This document shows, piece after piece, positions 44,016 through 54,617 of a stretch of DNA of 64,000 nucleotides. Source of the stretch: Hemileia vastatrix (lineage: Eukaryota; Basidiomycota; Pucciniomycetes; Pucciniales; Zaghouaniaceae). The stretch covers positions 20,338,501 through 20,402,500 of the forward strand of contig JASXTE010000016.1 in assembly GCA_030280995.1 (NCBI GenBank), given 5' to 3'. Below the pieces are notes generated by a model. It ran no database searches, was not told the DNA's origin, and worked only from the letters and a program-made list of their open reading frames with translations. Each line of letters begins with the position of its first letter. The stretch's first letter is position 1. Made by a program: the position numbers and the translations under genes.

Positions 44016-44890
44016 GCGCTAAGCGCTCATCTCAATATTTAACTGACTTGTCCCGGATCTGCATCATACTATCATAGGCCTTCTCCACAAACTCGTCTTT
44101 CCTTTCAAGCCGGGCTACCCTTGCTAGAATTAAATCTTTGGTTGAGCGCACTTGATCCCAGTCGGATCCTAGAAAAAATCCAGCCTCCAGATCTATAGGT
44201 GATACCGCCCTTTGACCAAACATCAGTTCATACAGTGAAAACCCTGTTGTTCTTTTAACTGAAATCCTGTCCGCAAACAAAACTAATGGCAAGTAGTTCT
44301 TCCACTTTGCCCCATTATTTCCACATAATTTAACTAGTGCATCCTTTATAACTTGATGCCCTCTTTCTTCCATTCCCTCTGCTTCAGGATAATATGGTGT
44401 TGCAACTTGTAACTTTGCACCAATACCTTTTACTACCTCTTGGAATTCTCCAGAAAATTAAGTTCCACCATCCACAGTTACCATCTTCATTACCCCATAC
44501 CTGTAAATCCATTCTCTATTCAAAAATTCAGCAACATTACTTGCCTTGAGATTTACCAACGGCGCTGCTTCAACCAATCCTGATAGATCATCCCTGGCTA
44601 CTACCAAGTATTTAAAGCATCCTTCTTTTATATGAACTGAATCTAAACTGACCCTACTAAAAATAGTATCTTCACCCATCACTCTACCTTTTTCTTTTGG
44701 CTTTCTGTAACTCCTGCGCTGACATTCAGGACAAGATTTAATCCAATCTCTTACTTCATTTTTCATATTGGGCCACCAGAATCTTTCCCTAACCCTGTGA
44801 TACGTCTCATCTTGACCTCTATGTCCTAAATTATTATGTAACTCCCTGAGTATCTTCTCCTTCCCTTCCCTAATTTGAACAACTAACTAG
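44016..44890 (-). pseudogene. pol: Element D integrase (truncated, broken)
   Basis: Minus strand. CPECQRRSYRKPKEKGRVMG is the end of the zinc domain; then SLDSVHIKEG, TVDGGT and EERGHQVIKDAL give the DDE core as in E and F. A break near 44,457 shifts phase (KMVTVDGGT then a stop). At the end ...IRDKSVKY the expected Trp is a stop, and the sequence is cut at 44,016 by element E. The GPY module is absent. Confidence 0.82.
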
Positions 44891-44900
44891 GAGAGGAAGC

Positions 44901-45345
44901 TCAATTCTTCCATAACTTCACATTTTTAATAAAATAACCTTTAGCGTGCTTCTTAATATTGCCCCAACCTTTTTTATTGCAAAAATCTGGTTGACTACTA
45001 CCTTCCAAATATAACCTTAACAACTCTACTCCCTCATCAGTAGATGCGTCATCTTCAGAATACTCCCCTTCTTCGAGATGAGTACTACTGTCTTGACTTC
45101 CCCTTAAATCATTTTCATCATCTGACTCTTCCACTACCTCGCCTTGCGCACTTCTTGTCGCTACATTAGCTTCAGCGTCCCCTAAATCCAGTTGCAGACT
45201 ACCCTTGCTAGAAACATCCTTTGCATATTCAATATCTATTTTTATGTCTTCACAGACCTTCCACATTACTAGTTTATTGTCATCACGGACAATACAGCCT
45301 GCTAGTTTATTGTCATTGGGGACGTTACTGTTAAATCTTTCATAA
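44901..45345 (-). pseudogene. pol: Element D acidic linker with two hairpin motifs
   Basis: Minus strand. An Asp/Glu/Ser-rich region between RNase H and integrase. Two copies of the short hairpin at 45,302-45,323 and 45,269-45,290 are in frame, read as VPNDNKL and VRDDNKL. The 45,269 copy has stem TGTC/GACA, loop CGTGAT and tail ATAAACTAG. Element C has only one copy, at 63,903. Confidence 0.75.
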
Positions 45346-45365
45346 CAATAATCTATCCCATTTAC

Positions 45366-46192
45366 TTATTTCTTATCTTCTTCCAATTCTTCCGCTTCCA
45401 AGTATTCTTCACACAACAGTCTTCTTGAAAATGAATCCGGCATAGTGAATGATTTTCCCGGTTTATGGACTAAATTGAAAGAAAACAAATTAATCTGCGC
45501 TACCCACAATTTCATGGGTGCATCTGGTAAGCTTGGGCTACTAATCATTTGCACCAACAATAGCGCATCAACCTGCAGCTCAAAATGCTTCCCCAAAGCA
45601 TCCATTGTAGCTTCTTAACAATCTTTGCTACTCCACATAACTCCAGTTTAGACTGAGAGTACCTGGACTCCACTTTGGTAAAAGTCTTAGACTCATAAAG
45701 GACAGGTCTATCATTACCTTCCTCATCCTCCTGCATCAAAACTGCGCCCACCGCGGACACACTAGAATCTACTGCTAGAGTAAATTTCCCAGCGCCTTGT
45801 CCATAATCCGATTTCTTCAAAATGATATCTTTCCCTATAATCCTTTTCAATAACTCAAATGACTCCTCGCATTCCTCCGTCCAATCCCATACAACATCTT
45901 TTCTTGTTAAGCGCCAGAAAGGTGAAGACAACAAAGCAAAATCTCGAATAAACACTCTTACATATGTACAGATGCCTAAAAACCCTCTAACTTCCTTAGT
46001 ATTTCTTGGTCTTGGCCACATAAGTACCTTATTCCTCTGTTTCTCAGCAACGATTCTCCCTTCCTTGCATACCACATGTCCCACTACGTCTAGCGCTGAA
46101 ACACAACAAGCAAGTTCGTACCCAGAAATTGCTAATCCTGCCTCCTCTATCCTAAATAGCACTCTTTACAGAGTAATTGTATAATACATTTT
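45366..46192 (-). pseudogene. pol: Element D reverse transcriptase end and RNase H (broken)
   Basis: Minus strand. It starts in the RT connection region (LFRIEEAGLAISGYELACC), since the RT core with FIDDGG has been deleted. RNase H follows (TLAVDSSVSAVGAVL, KLELCGVAKIV). At LWG a one-base shift moves the reading to HFELQVDALLLV; the same shift is present in element C, where F has one more G. It ends at a stop near 45,366 after the acidic EELEEDKK. Confidence 0.85.
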
Positions 46193-46336
46193 ACAGTAGT
46201 ATTCCCAAAACACCTATGAAGTACCGCTTTACGTATCCCTTCTTGTTGGACTGCTGGTTACTATCCAGGTTCCTCTCATCCTGGGAGATAGTAACACCTA
46301 AAATGCCAGTCCCTAATGAAAATGTTGGCCCCTTCC

Positions 46337-46864
46337 TTACGGTCGCCCTATCTCTTTATCTGAGACTTCCCCATAAAATTCTCTTTCTTTCTCTAACTGT
46401 GCAGCTACAGAGTACTTAGTTTCCCAGCCACCATCCTTGGGCGCTACTAAGACCACTGTAACTAGAACACCATCATCACCCATAATCCTTATTCCAATAG
46501 TCTTATTCAAACAATAATCTATAGTTTCAGAATAATCCATTAAAAATGGTGTGCCTAAAACTGGTCTAACTATAACCATTGGAACATAAAAATGTATATC
46601 CCTCATTGCTCCTGCAACTTTAGTGCGTACATACTCTGCTACACCTATAACAGGTAACCTGCCTCCACCAATTCCTGCGACAGTGGCTTCACTGTCTTTA
46701 ACAGGAAGACCTAACTCCACTGCATCATCCACTGACACCACGTTGATTTGTGAGCCTGTATCCACTAACGCTTTAATTTGCGTACCATTTACAGTAATAG
46801 CTAAATACCCTAAGGGTCCTGCATAATGTGGCACCCTAGGTATTCCAACGACCGGCTGAAATGA
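46337..46864 (-). pseudogene. pro: Element D protease region
   Basis: Minus strand, open for 165 codons. Retroviral-type aspartic protease with ALVDTGSQINVVS (D-T-G intact) and the later hydrophobic-hydrophobic-Gly pattern PVLGTPFLMDY. A stop just upstream (EFDVEK then TAG) separates it from Gag in the same phase. Protease would cut the polyprotein in the particle. Confidence 0.88.
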
Positions 46865-48605
46865 CTACTTTTCAACATCAAACTCAGCGTAATTAGCAAT
46901 CCTTTGCTTCATACACTTACTCACAATTCCATTCGCTACATCTGGTGCTACTTCTGTCAGCATCCTCAATGGAACAGAGACTGTAGTCTTAAAACATTGC
47001 GCAACTAAATCCTCTGCGGCTTTAGGAAAATCAGAGTGAGCTTGGCGCTGCATTCTCCATTTAGTTTGAGTTGCCTTCGCACCAGCCTTTGCACTTCCAG
47101 GTGGGTTCTTTGGAGTATTGTGCCTTGCTCCTAGCATTCCTTCAGCAGGTACCGCTCTTTGATGTAATACCTCTGACTCCTCCAACATTGCCGTCTGATC
47201 TTCTACCTGGTGATCCATGCCATAACTACCTGGTTCCATACCATCCATTTCAACATCCTCGATAGGCGCAGGTGTATTTTCTCTAGTAGTATACCCTACT
47301 TCCTCCATATTCTCTGGATTCAAATACCTAGCGCCATTCCTTCTTGGCCTAGTAACTGTAGGTGGGGCCATTTTCTTGTGCTTTGCTGTGAACATCTCCA
47401 AATGCACTGCAACTGCTCCCTCTTTTACATTAAAATCCAGCACTGCGCAAGTGACTGCAAAATTAACTGATTTTTCATCCTTGCATTTCTCTTTAATTTC
47501 AGGCTCTTTGCCCTTGTTTGACCTGTTTTCCATAGACTTTCTATTAATATGATCAATGACCATGTCTCGCATTCCTCAATCCTTGTATTTAACAAGCTTA
47601 GTTCCCTCTTCCAACATAAGCATAGTCCCCTCCTCATAAAATACCTTTTCCTCTTTATCCCTTTGAAGCGCATTACACCTCATCCTAGTATGCCCCTCTT
47701 TATTACAATAATAGCACACCATAGCAGAAAAACGCAAAGGTTGAGGAGAACTCTTCGGCCTAAACGATTCTTTTGCCTTTGCTGCTACAATTATCTTTTT
47801 CTCCAACTCATTGATCCTTTCCATAACTGAATCTGGCTCCTTAGTGAAAATTTTAACTTTAGGAGACAATATCTGAGGAGGCAATTTTACGGCAGACGCA
47901 TCTTCATCCATCTCCTCATTATCCAAAGCAACCCTAGCTGCGCAACGCTCAACTCGATGCAACTTCATTTCAGCTTCCACTGCCGTTTCTACTTCTTCTA
48001 ATCCAGGGTACTTATAATTTCAGTCCCTTTTTTTAACCAGTTTTCCTTTGTTATCCAAGCGCCTTTTTGCCCAGTCTTCAACTTCTGGCGCTAACAATTC
48101 ACAAAACCAAGGTAAAGACACATTAGCATCACTAAAATCTTCATTACTTACTAAATATTGCACTATTCGGTCGAATTCTTCCCTAAAACTTTTAAATTCC
48201 TTAGGGTCGCAAACACCCCTTTAGCTTTAACCCTTTTTACCAAGATATCCAGGTCCTTCATTGTATACCTAGTTTCCTCTGTAACCTTTGGCCATCTCTT
48301 GAGCATCTGTTCTTCTAGCGCTGGCCAATCTCGCTCTTCATGTTCTTTTAGATACTCTAAATCGTCTTTTCACTCATTAGTTACAAACAATAGTACTTGA
48401 CGCACCATATCATATTCAGTCGCTCCATGAACTTCAGCTGCCTTTTCAAACCTATGTAAAAACTTCTTGGTATTAATGCCTGCAAAACGCAAGCTTTCAT
48501 CTTTACACCTAATGATCATAGTTACTGTCTTTGGCAAGGATGTCAAAGAATTGGGCAATTTAACCCTCTCCTGACATCCCCTAGATGTAGTCGCAGTAGG
48601 ATCCA
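46865..48605 (-). pseudogene. gag: Element D Gag (broken)
   Basis: Minus strand, start ATG 48,605 (MDPTATTSRGCQERVKLPNS), as in element C. The capsid-like region (KKFLHRFEKAAEVHGATEYD) is broken by a stop after FVTNE and a shift near 48,210. Canonical zinc knuckle CYYCNKEGHTRMRC near 47,700. After KYKD comes a TGA, followed 3 nt later by an ATG in the same phase; element C has the same arrangement. The following 235 codons are Pro/Glu/Met-rich and end QRIANYAEFDVEK. Confidence 0.85.
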
Positions 48606-48826
48606 TTCCCAAAATATAAAATCAAAACAGAGATCACAAAAACACAAAATTGGTAATTAAACCTGACTATATTCACAATACAGCCCTACGCTATCTTCTG
48701 ATAACTGCTATTAACCCACTTGTTGTAGACCCTACGACTCTTCCGCTGAAGCGCCGGCTTAATTACGTCCCCTTGACAAAACCCTAAAAACCAAACAATC
48801 TAATCAAAAACACTAGTTACAATTAT

Positions 48827-48844
48827 GCCACTGTTGGGACACCA
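48827..48844 (-). other. Primer binding site of element D
   Basis: Minus strand TGGTGTCCCAACAGTGGC next to the LTR end. It starts TGG and is complementary to a tRNA-like 3' end with CCA. It differs from the site in E and F. In element C the whole site is deleted. Confidence 0.75.
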
Positions 48845-49682
48845 ATTTTAGACAGTTCTAAAGTACTAAGCAGTAGACACAATGCGAGATGGGTTGGTTC
48901 TCCTCTTCAATTTCTAAAAAGAAGCGCCTGCCACTCTTATTTTTAAACACAGTGCAATAATGTGTAAAACTAATATTTGATTAGAAGGTTTATAAGATGA
49001 GAGATGAGTTTTAGAGATCAGGAAAAACAAGTATTACTATCTGGATATTTCTATTCTTAATAAGCCCTAATATTCACAGCTACTCCCTCTTGAAGTGCTC
49101 TCTTTGAATATACCTTATTATAGCAATAAAATAACTCTAATAATAGTTAATCCTACTAAATCTATATATTCTCTCTATATATTCTACTTACAAAAGACTC
49201 TCTATCTTTATCAAATAGCCCTCCTCTTTATATTTTTCCAGTACTCAAGTCACAGTTCCTTAATGGATCTCCAGCGCTGGCTCTAGCGCCATATTAGTAA
49301 AAAAATAACTAATCTATTAGTAAACTATGTACACTGCTTTTAACAACTACGGCGCCTAAAACATATCCTATTATTACTAACGCTAGTATTAACTTGTTTC
49401 ACTCATACTCCACATATGCACTTTTGACTATACCTTCATTTTTGTTTCAGTGCTATTTCCAGGTTTGACCCATTCTAACGCTGATCCTAGTCACCTTGAC
49501 TCTTGGGTAGTTTCATGATTGAGTCCTCACTCTCCTTTCTTTAATACTAAGTTCATAGTCCTTACAATTCACTTAACTAGTTAGCCTCACTTATTAGCTG
49601 TTTCAATAAGTTACCCAACTAGCCACAGTACAGTATACTATGCACTTGAATTGTCCTTAAGCCATAACTCTTTCCTTAATGC
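48845..49682 (-). repeat. Element D 5' LTR
   Basis: About 838 bp, an inverted copy of the LTR of element C. The element-sense TATA-like TATAAAGA is at 49,226-49,233. The outer limit is set where similarity to C stops (TTAATGCG). No TG start is visible at this limit, so the true end is uncertain. Confidence 0.75.
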
Positions 49683-49965
49683 GTTGTGGTACGCGCCTCG
49701 CAGGTAGCATAATTTTAGACCAATCAGCGCGCGTAGTCCAGGAAGAGCAAAGGAAGTTATTGCAGTAGGAAGTGCTAAAATAAAATATGTATTTGCGTAT
49801 TTCAAAGAACAAAGAAATGGAAGCACAGAAAAGGATTAAGGGTCTGTGCGCTTGGATTTTGTAGCGAGATGTGCCGCACAATGGGGAATTGTGTGTTATT
49901 GATTTATGACTGTAAAGCGCTAAACAATATGTATTTGGACTTTCCAATAATTATGTTTTACGCAT
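49683..49965. other. Spacer between inverted elements D and C
   Basis: 283 bp between the two inverted LTRs. It is rich in GCGC words. A minus-strand frame of 96 codons crosses it but has no recognisable domain. No direct repeat flanking D or C is evident. Confidence 0.5.
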
Positions 49966-50824
49966 TAAGAAAAGAGATATGACTTGAGGACGATTCAAGT
50001 GCATAGTATACTGTACCGCGGCTAGTCGGGTAACTTACTGAAACAGGTAATGAGGGAGGCTAACTAGTTAAGCAAATTGTCAAGACTATGAACCTAGCAT
50101 TAAAGAAAGGAGAGTGGGAACTCAATTGCAAAACTACCCAAGAGTCAAGGCGGCTAGGATCAGTGTTAGAGTGGGTCAAAACTGAAAATAGCGCTGAAAC
50201 AAAAAAATGAAGGCAGAGTCAAAAACGCATATGTGGAGTATGAGTGAAACAAGTTAATTCTAGCATTAGTAATCATAGGGTATGTTTTAGGTGCCTTAGT
50301 TATTACAAGTGGTGTACGTAGTTACTAATATATTAGCTATTGTTTTACTAATATGGCGCTAGAGCCAGCGCTGAAGATCCACTAGCAAACTGTGTGTTGA
50401 GTACTGGAAAAATATAAAAGGGAGGACTATTCAATAGAGATAGGGAGAATAGGGAGAAGAGATATATTTATATAAGTAAATATAATAGTGAATTAGAGAT
50501 ATTTTCTGAGTCTTTTATCATTCGTGCCTCTGTGTGTCTATTTCATATAGCATAGTGAAAGAGCACAACATAGAAAGAATATATAGATTTAGTAGGATTG
50601 ACTATTATTAGAGTTATTTTATTGCTATAATAAGGCATATTCAAAGAGAGCTCTTCAAGAGGGAGTATTTGTCGATATTAGAGCTTATTAAGAATAGAAA
50701 TATCCAGATAGTAATACTTGTTTTTCCTGATCTCTAAAACTCATCTCTCATCTTATAAACCTTCTAATCAAATATTAGTTTTACACATTATTGCGCTGTG
50801 TTTAAAAATAAGAGTGGCAGGCGC
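49966..50824 (+). repeat. Element C 5' LTR (3' end deleted)
   Basis: Inverted homologue of 48,845-49,682 with several indels. TATAAAAG at 50,413-50,420. Homology to D breaks after GGCAGGCGCTT and resumes in the leader (ACAAGTGGATTAATA), which removes the U5 end and the PBS. Confidence 0.75.
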
Positions 50825-50944
50825 TTACAAGTGGATTAATAAGCCGTTATCAGAAGAAAGCGTAGGGCTTTATGGTGAATATAGTCAGGTTTAATTACCA
50901 AGTGTGTGTGTTTGTGATATCTGTTTTGATTTTATATTTCGGGA

Positions 50945-52581
50945 ATGGATCCTACTGCGACTACATCTAGGGGATGTTAGGAGAGGTTTAAATTGCCCAA
51001 TTCTTTGGCATCCTTGCCAAAGATGGTAACTACAATCATTATGTGTAAAGATGAAAGCTTCTGTTTTGCGGGCATTAATAGCTAGAAGTTTTTACATAGG
51101 TTTGAAAAGGCAGCTGAAGTTCATGGAGCGACTGAATACAACATGGTGTGTCAAGTACTATTTTTTGTAACTAATGAGTGCAAAGACAATTTAGAGGATT
51201 TAAAAGGGCATGAAGAGCGAGATTGGCCAGCACTAAAAGAACAGATGCTCAAGAGATGGCCAAAGGTTACCGAGGAAACTAGGTACACAATGAAGGACCT
51301 GGATATCTTGGTAAAAAGAGTCAAAGCTAAAGGGGGTGTTCAAGACTCTAAGGAATTTAAAAGTTTCAGGGAAGACTTCAACCGAATATTTGAATATTTA
51401 GTTAGTAATAAAGACTTTAGTGATGCTAATGCCTCTTTACCTTGGTTTAGTGAAGCATTAGCGCCAGAAGTTGAAGACTGGGAAAAAAGGCGCTTGGATA
51501 AGAAAGGAAAACTGGTTAAAAAAAGGGACAGAAATTATAAGTACCCTGGATTAGAAGAAGTAGAAACGGCGGTGGAAGCTGAAATGAAGTTGCGTCAAGT
51601 TGAGCGTCACGCAGCTAGGGTTGCTTTGGATAACGAGGAGATGAATGAAGATGCATCTGGTGTACAATTGCCTCCTCAGATGTCATCACCTAAAGATAAA
51701 GTTTTCACTAAGGAGCCAGATTCAGTTATGGCAAGGATCAATGAGTTGGAGAAATAGATAATTGAAGCATAAAAGGCAAAAGAATCGTTTAGGACCAAGA
51801 GTTCTCCTCAACCTTTGCGTTTTTCTGCTATGCTGTGCTATTATTGTAATAAAGAGGGGCATACTAGGATGAGGTGTAATGCGCTTCAAAGGGATAAAGA
51901 GGAAAAGGTAGTTTACGAGGATGGGACTACACTTATGTTGGAAGACAACACTAAGCTTGTTAAAGACAAGGATTGAGGGATGCGAGCCATGGTCATCAAT
52001 CATATTAATAGAAAGTCTATGGAAAACAGGTCAAACAAGGGCAAAGAGCCTGAAATTAAAGAGAAAGGCAAGGATGCGAAATCAGTCAACTTTGCAGTTA
52101 CTTGAGCAGTGCTGGATTTTAAAGTTAAAGAGGGAGCAGTTGCAGTGCATTTGGAGATGTTCACAGAAAAGCACAAGAAAATGGCCCCACCCACAGTTGC
52201 TAGGCCAAGAAGGACTGGCGCTAGGTATGCGTATTCAGAGGATATGGAGGAAGTAGGATATACTACTAGAGAGAATACACATGCGCCTATGGAGGATGTC
52301 GAAATGGAGGGAATGGAACCAGGAGGTTATGGCCTGGATCACCAGGTAGAAGATCAAACGGCAATGTTGGAGGAGTAAGAGGTAGTACAGCAAAGAGCAG
52401 TACCTGCTGAAGGAATGCTAGGAGCAAGGCACAATACTCCAAAGAACCCACCTGGAAGTGCAAAGGCTGGTGCGAAGGCAACTCAAACTAAATGGAGAAT
52501 GCAGCGCCAAGCTCACTCTGATTTTCCTAAAGCCGCAGAGGATTTAGTTGCGCAATGTTTGAATACTACAGTCTCTGTTCC
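50945..52581 (+). pseudogene. gag: Element C Gag, 5' part (broken, split by B)
   Basis: Start ATG 50,945 (MDPTATTSRGC), with a stop at once where D has Gln, and another near 51,080. The capsid-like region 51,143-51,757 is open (VCQVLFFVTNECKDNLEDLK onward). Then come stops at 51,755 and shortly after, zinc knuckle CYYCNKEGHTRMRC near 51,840, TGA at about 51,974 followed by an ATG in phase (shared with D), and stops near 52,103 and 52,376. The frame ends at TVSVP where element B is inserted after the target GTTCC. Confidence 0.85.
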
Positions 52582-52982
52582 TGTCATGCGCCACGTGACA
52601 CTCGAGGCAAAATCATCTCATTAAATCAATAATATCGAGTCCTAAATCTATACTTGAAGCGCAGGAAGCAATTCTCCATAGCAACTGCAATTTTCCTTTG
52701 TGTACTTACTATTTAACTGCTCTAGCTCAATACTCTAAATCTAAATTAGTCAATCTCCCAATAGGGTACCTTAGTCCTTTTTTTCAATAAGCGACGCACA
52801 GCGCTAGGTTCAATGAAATAGTACAGTAGTAGTTTTCATTAAAGTTTTGTTAATTAATTAAAAAGGGGTAAATTGAGCATGGACAGATATTTAGCGAAGA
52901 GGGTCTAAGTGTATGTTAGTAATGGTCAATGGAATGGGAATGGTGTGATGGAAGGGAGGTCAATGCGAGGAGGAACAAAGGA

Positions 52983-52990
52983 TATAAAAG
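52983..52990 (+). promoter_or_regulatory. TATA box of element B
   Basis: TATAAAAG, 36 nt before the self-primer sequence at 53,019. This fits a transcript starting at or just before AGAATTAAATTATA. Confidence 0.65.
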
Positions 52991-53018
52991 GGGTTGGGTA
53001 TTTGGTTTGATATTCCTT

Positions 53019-53032
53019 AGAATTAAATTATA
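53019..53032 (+). other. Self-primer sequence of element B
   Basis: AGAATTAAATTATA in the LTR is the exact reverse complement of TATAATTTAATTCT at 53,361-53,374, directly after the LTR. In the fission-yeast element Tf1 the RNA 5' end pairs in this way with the PBS and primes reverse transcription. No tRNA-type TGG site follows the LTR. Confidence 0.7.
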
Positions 53033-53360
53033 AAAAATCGTATTTACATTAATAGTGGTAAATCTTTAAAGTTAAAATCATTGTTATTGTATCTTTCTCT
53101 TATTTTCTCAATATTCATTTCTAAATCCTAAATCTTTGATTATTGAGTTTCCAACCCTTCGTGAGATTTTAAGAATTACTATGACCTCTGAAACTAGTCT
53201 ATAATTCTTCTTGAACGAACCTCGAACCTGTAGCTATTACTTCGAGTGACCTTCAAATCATTTCCTCGAATCATTCCTCTGTGCTTCGAAGAAGTTTCTA
53301 AATCCCTCATCTCACTTTCAGGAACATCCTCGACCTTGTGCGTAGGTTGTTCGTTGAAAG

Positions 53361-53374
53361 TATAATTTAATTCT
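53361..53374 (+). other. Self-priming PBS of element B
   Basis: TATAATTTAATTCT, one base after the LTR, pairs over 14 nt with the LTR segment at 53,019-53,032. The same arrangement in B2 has one wobble pair. Confidence 0.7.
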
Positions 53375-53429
53375 CTGTAGTTCTCATTCTTTGCACTACT
53401 ACGTCCTTTTAGGTGTTTCTAAATTTTAA

Positions 53430-54617
53430 ATGGCACCTGTTCAACGCACTCCTCCTACGGGCGCTACTACTAGAGCTCGCGCTAGATGCAGGCCAACAGC
53501 CACAAGGTCTGTTTCTGGCACTCACTCTTTGGAACCACTCGAGCTTAGGGAAAGGCAACATTCAGTTCAATCTGTAGAAGACATCCCACAAGATTTTGAG
53601 GATTCTAGTGACGAAGAAGAAGGAGAGGATAGAATGCACGAGGCACCATCCGCCCCTGCCAATCACCCTTCTGGCCAATCCTCAGAACCTGGACCATCTA
53701 ACTCTCTGGAAGATTTCATGAGACTTTTCATGAAAACCCTTTCAAATCCAACGTCTTCAGAGGGATCTAAGTTCAAAACTCCTTCTATGAAATCTCCTGA
53801 CAAATTCGACGGAGATCACCCCGACAGATTGCAACCCTTCTTGCAAACCTGCAAGCTACTGTTCCATAATGACCCTCGAACCTTTAACAGCGACCGATCA
53901 AAGGTTGTTTAAGCTTCCTCATTCCTAGCCGGGAAAGCAGCAAGATGGTTCGAACCTTATCTACTCATGCTTTCTTCGACAGAAACCCACTTACTTATCA
54001 ATAATTGGGAAAATTTCGAAGACCAACTTTTTACGTTGTTTGGGGACCCTAATGAAACGGATAACGCCAAAATTGAACTTGATTTTCTTCGCATGAGTGA
54101 TAATGGTAAAGCCTCTGAATATATCTCGAACTTCAGAGCACTTCAAACTCGAGTAGGTTGGAATGATGCTGCCCTTAATTATCATTTCAAGAAAGGACTT
54201 CCTTCAAGGATTCTAGATCAATTAAATCTTCACGGTCAGAAGATGACTACTTTAACGGATTTAATGGACCGAACCCTCGAACTTGACGGCGTTTATCATG
54301 GACAACTTCAACATCGTCGATATGCCAACAAATCTCAAGGCCTAAATTTTAAATCGGGACCTTCTTCACACCCACAACATAATCAATCCTCCTCGACTCA
54401 ATCGAAACACAATAAGGGAAAGGATAAACCTTGACCAATAGGCTCGACCCCAGGCAATATCAGCAAAGTACTGGATCCTAAAGGGGAACTTAAAGAAGCT
54501 GAGAGGAAGAGAAAAGCAGATAATGGGTTATGTATGTATTGTGGGGGTAAGCACAAGTTGGAAGACTGTGTAAAGTTAAAGGAAAGAGAAGGTACTAGTT
54601 CAAAGTCAAAAAACTAG
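53430..54617 (+). pseudogene. gag: Element B Gag (two stops)
   Basis: ATG 53,430 (MAPVQRTPPTGATTRAR). An acidic Ser-rich stretch (EDFEDSSDEEEGED) precedes the conserved Gag capsid region (ARWFEPYLLML, NWENFEDQLFTLFGDPNE, ASEYISNFRALQTRVGW). Zinc knuckle CMYCGGKHKLEDC (C-x2-C-x3-H-x4-C) near 54,535. TAA 53,910 (Tyr in B2) and TGA 54,432 break it. The natural end is TAG 54,615, directly after the slippery A AAA AAC. The length would be 395 residues. Confidence 0.92.
54608..54614 (+). promoter_or_regulatory. Candidate -1 frameshift site, element B gag/pol
   Basis: A AAA AAC in the gag phase (TCA AAA AAC TAG), immediately before the gag stop. Pol is open in the -1 phase from here (KKLVDSLLVCK). 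This is a canonical slippery heptamer for -1 recoding. Confidence 0.75.

Larger units (their letters stand above)
44016..49682 (-). mobile_element. Element D: Ty3-type retrotransposon, 3'-truncated (minus strand)
   Basis: A minus-strand copy of the same family as element C: LTR 48,845-49,682, PBS, gag, protease, part of RT, RNase H and integrase. Its 3' end is lost: pol is cut at the E junction (codons ...VKY, stop, DERLA). About 1 kb of RT including the active site is deleted near 46,190. It is an internally and terminally deleted, dead copy. Confidence 0.9.
52582..53359 (+). repeat. Element B 5' LTR
   Basis: It starts TGTCATGCGCCACGTGACAC; the first 19 bases form an imperfect palindrome around CACGTG. 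TATAAAAG is at 52,983-52,990. The end has decayed from GGTGACA to GTTGAAA. Confidence 0.93.
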
